Of a stretch of 64,000 nucleotides of DNA, positions 60,568-64,000 are shown piece by piece. Position 1 is the stretch's first letter; each line of letters begins with the position of its first letter. A program made the position numbers and the translations under genes. Under the pieces are notes generated by a model. That model was given only the letters and a program-made list of their open reading frames with translations, was not told the origin of the DNA and searched no databases. The stretch is from Tersicoccus mangrovi (GTDB taxonomy: Bacteria; Actinomycetota; Actinomycetes; Actinomycetales; Micrococcaceae), in assembly GCF_036881825.1 (NCBI RefSeq), contig NZ_JBAJMW010000002.1, positions 439,408 to 503,407 on the forward strand, read 5' to 3'.

Positions 60568-61110
60568 ATGGCCATCTACACGCTCGGTTCCCTGTCCGCC
60601 GTCCCCGCCGCCGACCATCCCGACCTGCTCGGGGATCCCGTGCGGGCGGCCCTGACGGCGCTCGGCCTGCTGGGGACCGTCGGCGTCGTCGAGATCGACC
60701 CCGAGCTCTCCGACACCGCCGCGACCGAGGAGGCCTACGGGCTGGACACGCAGACGCTGGTCAACTGCGTCGTCGTGGCCGGCAAGCGGGAGGGCATCGA
60801 GAAGGTCGCCGCGTGCGCGGTGCCGGCCACGACCCGCGCGGACGTCAACAGCACCGTCAAGAAGCGCCTCGACGTGCGCAAGGCCTCGTTCCTGGCTCGC
60901 GAGGACGCCGTCGAGCGCACCGGGATGGAGTTCGGCGGGATCAGCCCCATCGGCCTGCCGGCGGACTGGCCCGTGCTCGTGGACGCCCGCGTGCCCGACC
61001 TGCCCGTCATCTGCATCGGCTCGGGTGTGCGACGGTCCAAGCTGCTGCTGCCCGGCGCGACGCTCGCGGGGCTGCCGACCGCCACGGTGATCGAGGGCCT
61101 CGGCATCTGA
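60568..61110 (+). CDS. YbaK/EbsC family aminoacyl-tRNA editing protein
   Basis: 180 residues. NCVVVAGKREGIEKVAACAVPAT holds the conserved Lys, in parts VVVAGKREG. KKRLDVRKASFLAREDAVERTGMEFGGISPIGLP is the family block, in parts KASFLAREDAVERTGMEFG and GISPIGLP. Such proteins remove mischarged amino acids (for example Cys or Ala from tRNA-Pro). The exact tRNA is unknown. It is monocistronic. Confidence 0.9.
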   Translation: MAIYTLGSLSAVPAADHPDLLGDPVRAALTALGLLGTVGVVEIDPELSDTAATEEAYGLDTQTLVNCVVVAGKREGIEKVAACAVPATTRADVNSTVKKRLDVRKASFLAREDAVERTGMEFGGISPIGLPADWPVLVDARVPDLPVICIGSGVRRSKLLLPGATLAGLPTATVIEGLGI

Positions 61111-61158
61111 GGCGCGCGGGGTCGGCCCTCTGCGCCGGAACTGCGGGTGCCGGCCGCG

Positions 61159-63135
61159 TCAGCCGACGTGCACGTGCGGCCGGAGCAGGACGACGGGCTC
61201 GGCACGGCGCAGGATCTCGCGCGTCACCGGCGCCACCTCCCCCTGGCCCGAGAACACGAAGCGGGCGAGGTTGGTCAGCGGGTTGCCCTCGGTCCACTCG
61301 AAGTAGACGTGGGGCACCTCGTCGGTCAGGTCCCGGATGCGCAGCAGCACCGCGGCGATCGTGTTGGGCACCACGGGGCTCGTGACCCGCAGGACGTTCG
61401 CGTCCCCCACCGTCACCCCGTGCACGTCCAGCTCGACGGCGAAGTCCGAGGAGTCGACCACGGTCACCTCGAGGAACAGCGGGTGGGTACCCGAGGGCAG
61501 GTGGTCCCGCCCGGTCACCTCCTGCAGCTTCTCCGCGTACTGGCCCGGGCCCCCGTGCCCGGCCTCGTGCGCGATGACGGTGACGCCGTCCGGGCTGTTG
61601 GCCGCCCGCAGCATGGCCAGGGCCGCGTCGTCGAACGTCACGCCGGTCTCCCGCAGCTCGAACGAGCGCATCACGCGGGAGACGAAGGAGACGACGAGGA
61701 TCGCGACGATGAAGATGGCCGCGATCCGCACCCCCTCGGGGCGTTCGATGACGTTGGCGACCGTCGTGTACGCGAACACGGCCGTGACCACCCCGAAGGC
61801 GATGGTCGCGCGCCGGTGGTGCCGCCGGGCGACGGCCAGCATGACCGCGACGGCCGCCGACGTCATGAGCACGAGCACGCCGGTGGCGTACGCGCCGCCC
61901 TGGGCGTTGACGTCGGCGTTGAACACGACGGTCACGATCACGGCGGCGGCGAAGAACACGGCGATCAGGGGCCGGACGGCCGACGCCCACTCGGGTGCCA
62001 TGCCGTAGCGCGGCAGGTACCGCGGCACCAGGTTGAGCAGGCCGGCCATGGCCGAGGCGCCCGCGAACCAGAGGATGGTGATGGTGCTCAGGTCGTAGAT
62101 GCTCGCGAACACGGGCCCGAGGTACTCGTGGGCGACGTAGGCGAGCGCCCGGCCCTCCGCCTGCCCGCCGGCCTGGAACTCCGCCGGAGGGATGAGGATC
62201 GTGGTGGCGAAGCTCGAGGTGAGCAGGAAGACGCTCATGATCGCGGCCGACGTCGTCAGCAGCCGCCGCGCGCCGCGGATGCGGCCCTGCAGCCCGTCGC
62301 CGTCGTCGCCCCCGCGGCCGGACCTGGACGCGCCGCGGATCTGCGGCATGACGGCGACCCCGGTCTCGAACCCGGACATGCCGAGCGCCAGCTTCGGGAA
62401 GACGAGCAGGCTGGTGCCGAGCACGGCCCACCCCCCGCCGTGCACCGTGGTGATCGCGTCCACCCAGTGGTTCAGCAGCGCCGGGTGCTCGGCGACCTGC
62501 AGGAGGGCGGTGCCGACGACGACGACGTTGAGCGCGAGGTAGACCCCCACGAGCACGACGGCGAAGCCGATGGCCTCGGCGAAGCCGCGCAGGAAGACGA
62601 CGGCGAGCAGGGTCAGCAGCAGGATGGTCACCCACACCTGGCCGCCGTGCAGGAACGACGGCGCGAGCGGGTTGCCGATCAGGTGCGCCGAGGCGTCCGC
62701 CGCCGACAGGGTCATCGTGATCATGAAGTCCGTCGCGGCGAAGCCGAGAAGGACGAGGACGAACACCTTGCCGCGCCAGCGCGGCATGAGACGTTCGAGC
62801 ATGGCCACCGAGCCGGCCCCGTGCGGGCTCTCCGCGGCCACCCGCCGGTACACCGGCAGCGCCCCGAACAGGGTCACGGCGATGAGGATGACGGTAGCCA
62901 TCGGGGAGAGGAAGCCCGCGGCGAGCGCGGCGATGGCCGGCTGGTAGCCCAGCGTGGAGAAGTAGTCGACGCCCGTCAGGCACATGACCTTCCACCACGG
63001 GTGGCGCGGGTGCTCCTCGGCGGGCTGGGCGCCCGGTCCCTGGTGCGAGCCGGCCTGCTCGTTCAGGCCCTCCATGAACCAGCTGCGCAGCTTCCCACGT
63101 CGTTCCTGCCGGTCCAGCAGGGCCAGGTGTGCCAT
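61159..63135 (-). CDS. APC family permease
   Basis: 658 residues. A cytoplasmic N-terminus of about 50 residues precedes about twelve helices, starting WWKVMCLTGVDYFSTLGYQPAI. A Gly/Asp-rich loop (around 285) reads GRGGDDGDGLQGRI. A soluble C-terminal domain of about 170 residues (from RSFELRETGVTFDD) follows. The architecture resembles large amino-acid or potassium/APC transporters of actinobacteria. The substrate is unknown. The ribosome binding site is GAGGAGG. Confidence 0.83.
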   Translation of the reverse strand: MAHLALLDRQERRGKLRSWFMEGLNEQAGSHQGPGAQPAEEHPRHPWWKVMCLTGVDYFSTLGYQPAIAALAAGFLSPMATVILIAVTLFGALPVYRRVAAESPHGAGSVAMLERLMPRWRGKVFVLVLLGFAATDFMITMTLSAADASAHLIGNPLAPSFLHGGQVWVTILLLTLLAVVFLRGFAEAIGFAVVLVGVYLALNVVVVGTALLQVAEHPALLNHWVDAITTVHGGGWAVLGTSLLVFPKLALGMSGFETGVAVMPQIRGASRSGRGGDDGDGLQGRIRGARRLLTTSAAIMSVFLLTSSFATTILIPPAEFQAGGQAEGRALAYVAHEYLGPVFASIYDLSTITILWFAGASAMAGLLNLVPRYLPRYGMAPEWASAVRPLIAVFFAAAVIVTVVFNADVNAQGGAYATGVLVLMTSAAVAVMLAVARRHHRRATIAFGVVTAVFAYTTVANVIERPEGVRIAAIFIVAILVVSFVSRVMRSFELRETGVTFDDAALAMLRAANSPDGVTVIAHEAGHGGPGQYAEKLQEVTGRDHLPSGTHPLFLEVTVVDSSDFAVELDVHGVTVGDANVLRVTSPVVPNTIAAVLLRIRDLTDEVPHVYFEWTEGNPLTNLARFVFSGQGEVAPVTREILRRAEPVVLLRPHVHVG

Positions 63136-63275
63136 CGGGGCCTCCTCGTCGCCCGCGGTCCCCGGGACGTGCTCGTCCGGGCCGGCCGGACCGATCCTGA
63201 GCCGAACCTACACCCGGCGCGAGGGTCAGCTGCACCGGGCCCGACCACGTTCGACGGCCGGTGCCGGGCCGCGCC

Positions 63276-63836
63276 TCAGCCGGTCAGCGGGCGATGGGCG
63301 TACAGGTCGCGCAGCAGGGCGAGCTCGGCTCCGTGGTGGATGGTCTCCCGGTTGATGTGCACGACGAGTTCGAGCATCGAGTGCTCCGCCCACGGACCCT
63401 CCGCCTCCCCGACCGGCGCGGCGAGCTGCTCGGGCGTCAGGGCGGCGACGCCGTCGTCCCACCCCGCGTACACGCGATCCAGCTGGGCGAGCGCCTCGTC
63501 CGCCGTCGCGGCATAGGCGTGGCTGCGGTAGTCCATCGGCTCGCCGCCGAAGTGGGAGGCGACGCGCGCCCCGAGGACCCCGACGATCAGATGGCCGAGC
63601 CGCCAGGCGATGGTCGTCACGGGTGCCGGCTCGGGCTCCGGGAAGGCGTACTCCATCCGGTGGCTTCCCGTGCCGACCGCCATCGGCGCCGTGCTCGCGC
63701 CGTCGGGCCGGACGCTCCAGCACCCGTCGACCGGTTCCCACAGGTACTCCTCGTCGGTCAGGCCGGTGAGCCGGGGTCGCAGCTGGTGCGCCCAGTGCCA
63801 GCTCAGCTGCTCCCGGACGATGGCGTGCGCATCCAT
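63276..63836 (-). CDS. DinB-like four-helix-bundle protein
   Basis: 186 residues. IVREQLSWHWAHQLRPRL opens the bundle, then TIAWRLGHLIVGVLG with a His, and HINRETIHHGAELALLRDLY near the end. These give the DinB/YfiT histidine pattern that binds a divalent metal. Many members are thiol-dependent transferases using mycothiol or bacillithiol. The exact substrate is unknown. The ATG has GGAGGAGCGAG upstream. Confidence 0.85.
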   Translation of the reverse strand: MDAHAIVREQLSWHWAHQLRPRLTGLTDEEYLWEPVDGCWSVRPDGASTAPMAVGTGSHRMEYAFPEPEPAPVTTIAWRLGHLIVGVLGARVASHFGGEPMDYRSHAYAATADEALAQLDRVYAGWDDGVAALTPEQLAAPVGEAEGPWAEHSMLELVVHINRETIHHGAELALLRDLYAHRPLTG

Positions 63837-63945
63837 CTCGCTCCTCCAGTACTCGCGGTGACCCCGGCTCCCTCGGGATCGGCCACAGCGTAGACAGGGA
63901 TGCGGACGGGACCTGTCCGCGGTCCGCGCCTAGGTGTAGGAGGTC

Positions 63946-64000
63946 ATGACGTTGGCGACGCGGGTTGGGACGCGGGAGGCGGGTGGCTGGTCGGCGCAGG
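63946..64000 (+). CDS. Possible start of a rightward gene, cut by window end
   Basis: An ATG preceded closely by GGAGG opens a frame (MTLATRVGTREAGGWSAQ) that stays open to the window edge. There are too few residues to identify anything. Confidence 0.25.
   Translation, partial: MTLATRVGTREAGGWSAQ

Noticed and set aside
1..64000. CRISPR array, insertion sequence or prophage
   Set aside because: No regularly spaced repeats with spacers, transposase, integrase or phage structural genes were found.

Overview
This is a chromosomal window from a very GC-rich actinobacterium, most likely a Micrococcales-type organism. The support for this is GTG-rich gene starts, the mismatch-repair nuclease NucS, the DUF2550 gene beside atpC, an Asn/Arg-rich Rho, and gene blocks in the same order as in Mycobacterium tuberculosis. 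The genus cannot be fixed from sequence reading alone. No phage, insertion sequence, CRISPR array or plasmid function was seen. Most of the window is core chromosome with a few accessory inserts.

Layout. 1-6 kb: the end of an ADP-ribosylglycohydrolase, an exonuclease, a DedA membrane protein, then rph-rdgB and murI plus a cyclic-nucleotide-phosphodiesterase-like metallo-beta-lactamase protein. 6-10.4 kb: clpS-DUF2017 facing pncB-pncA (NAD salvage), an NAD(P)-binding protein and DUF3817. 10.5-19 kb: accessory genes (helicase, MFS exporter, DUF3039, CocE-type hydrolase, NUDIX, ABC exporter). 19.1-19.45 kb: an intergenic stretch holding two nearly identical 72-bp palindromic elements. 19.5-26.6 kb: a YbbN-like co-chaperone, an unrecognised three-helix membrane protein, an AI-2E family transporter, a hydrolase, a small zinc-site protein divergent from nucS, and a cold-shock gene with a structured leader and a strong terminator. 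26.6-30.6 kb: an MprF-like aminoacyl-lipid synthase coupled to a membrane esterase. 30.7-42 kb: DUF2550, the full F1Fo ATP synthase operon, atpI, a WecA-like transferase and a CapD-like dehydratase. 42.2-45.2 kb: a divergent glycan operon of two GT2 glycosyltransferases and an epimerase. 45-58.5 kb: DUF389, tsaC, prmC, prfA, rho, thrB, thrC, hom, lysA and argS. 58.6-64 kb: an MFS transporter, tRNA-Arg(CCG), a fumarylacetoacetase-N-terminus-like small gene, YbaK, an APC permease and a DinB-like protein.

The genes form tight transcription units: at least nine pairs overlap by 4 nt (GTGA or ATGA) and two more by 1 nt (TGATG). argS-lysA-hom-thrC-thrB links arginyl-tRNA charging with aspartate-family amino acid synthesis. 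prfA-prmC-tsaC groups translation termination with tRNA modification. capD-wecA-atpI leads toward the ATP synthase genes. A recurrent promoter style is visible: TANNNT (sometimes CANNNT) followed by exactly 6 or 7 nt and then the ATG or GTG start. It is seen at about fifteen genes and predicts widespread leaderless mRNAs. The most interesting non-coding signals are the paired 72-bp palindromes at 19.2-19.4 kb, a 22-bp exact direct repeat carrying the -10 boxes of two neighbouring genes at 14.3 and 16.06 kb, and the cold-shock leader hairpin. The most interesting gene arrangements are the glycan island inside an otherwise conserved rho-prfA-tsaC-wecA-atp block and the overlapping MprF-like/esterase pair.
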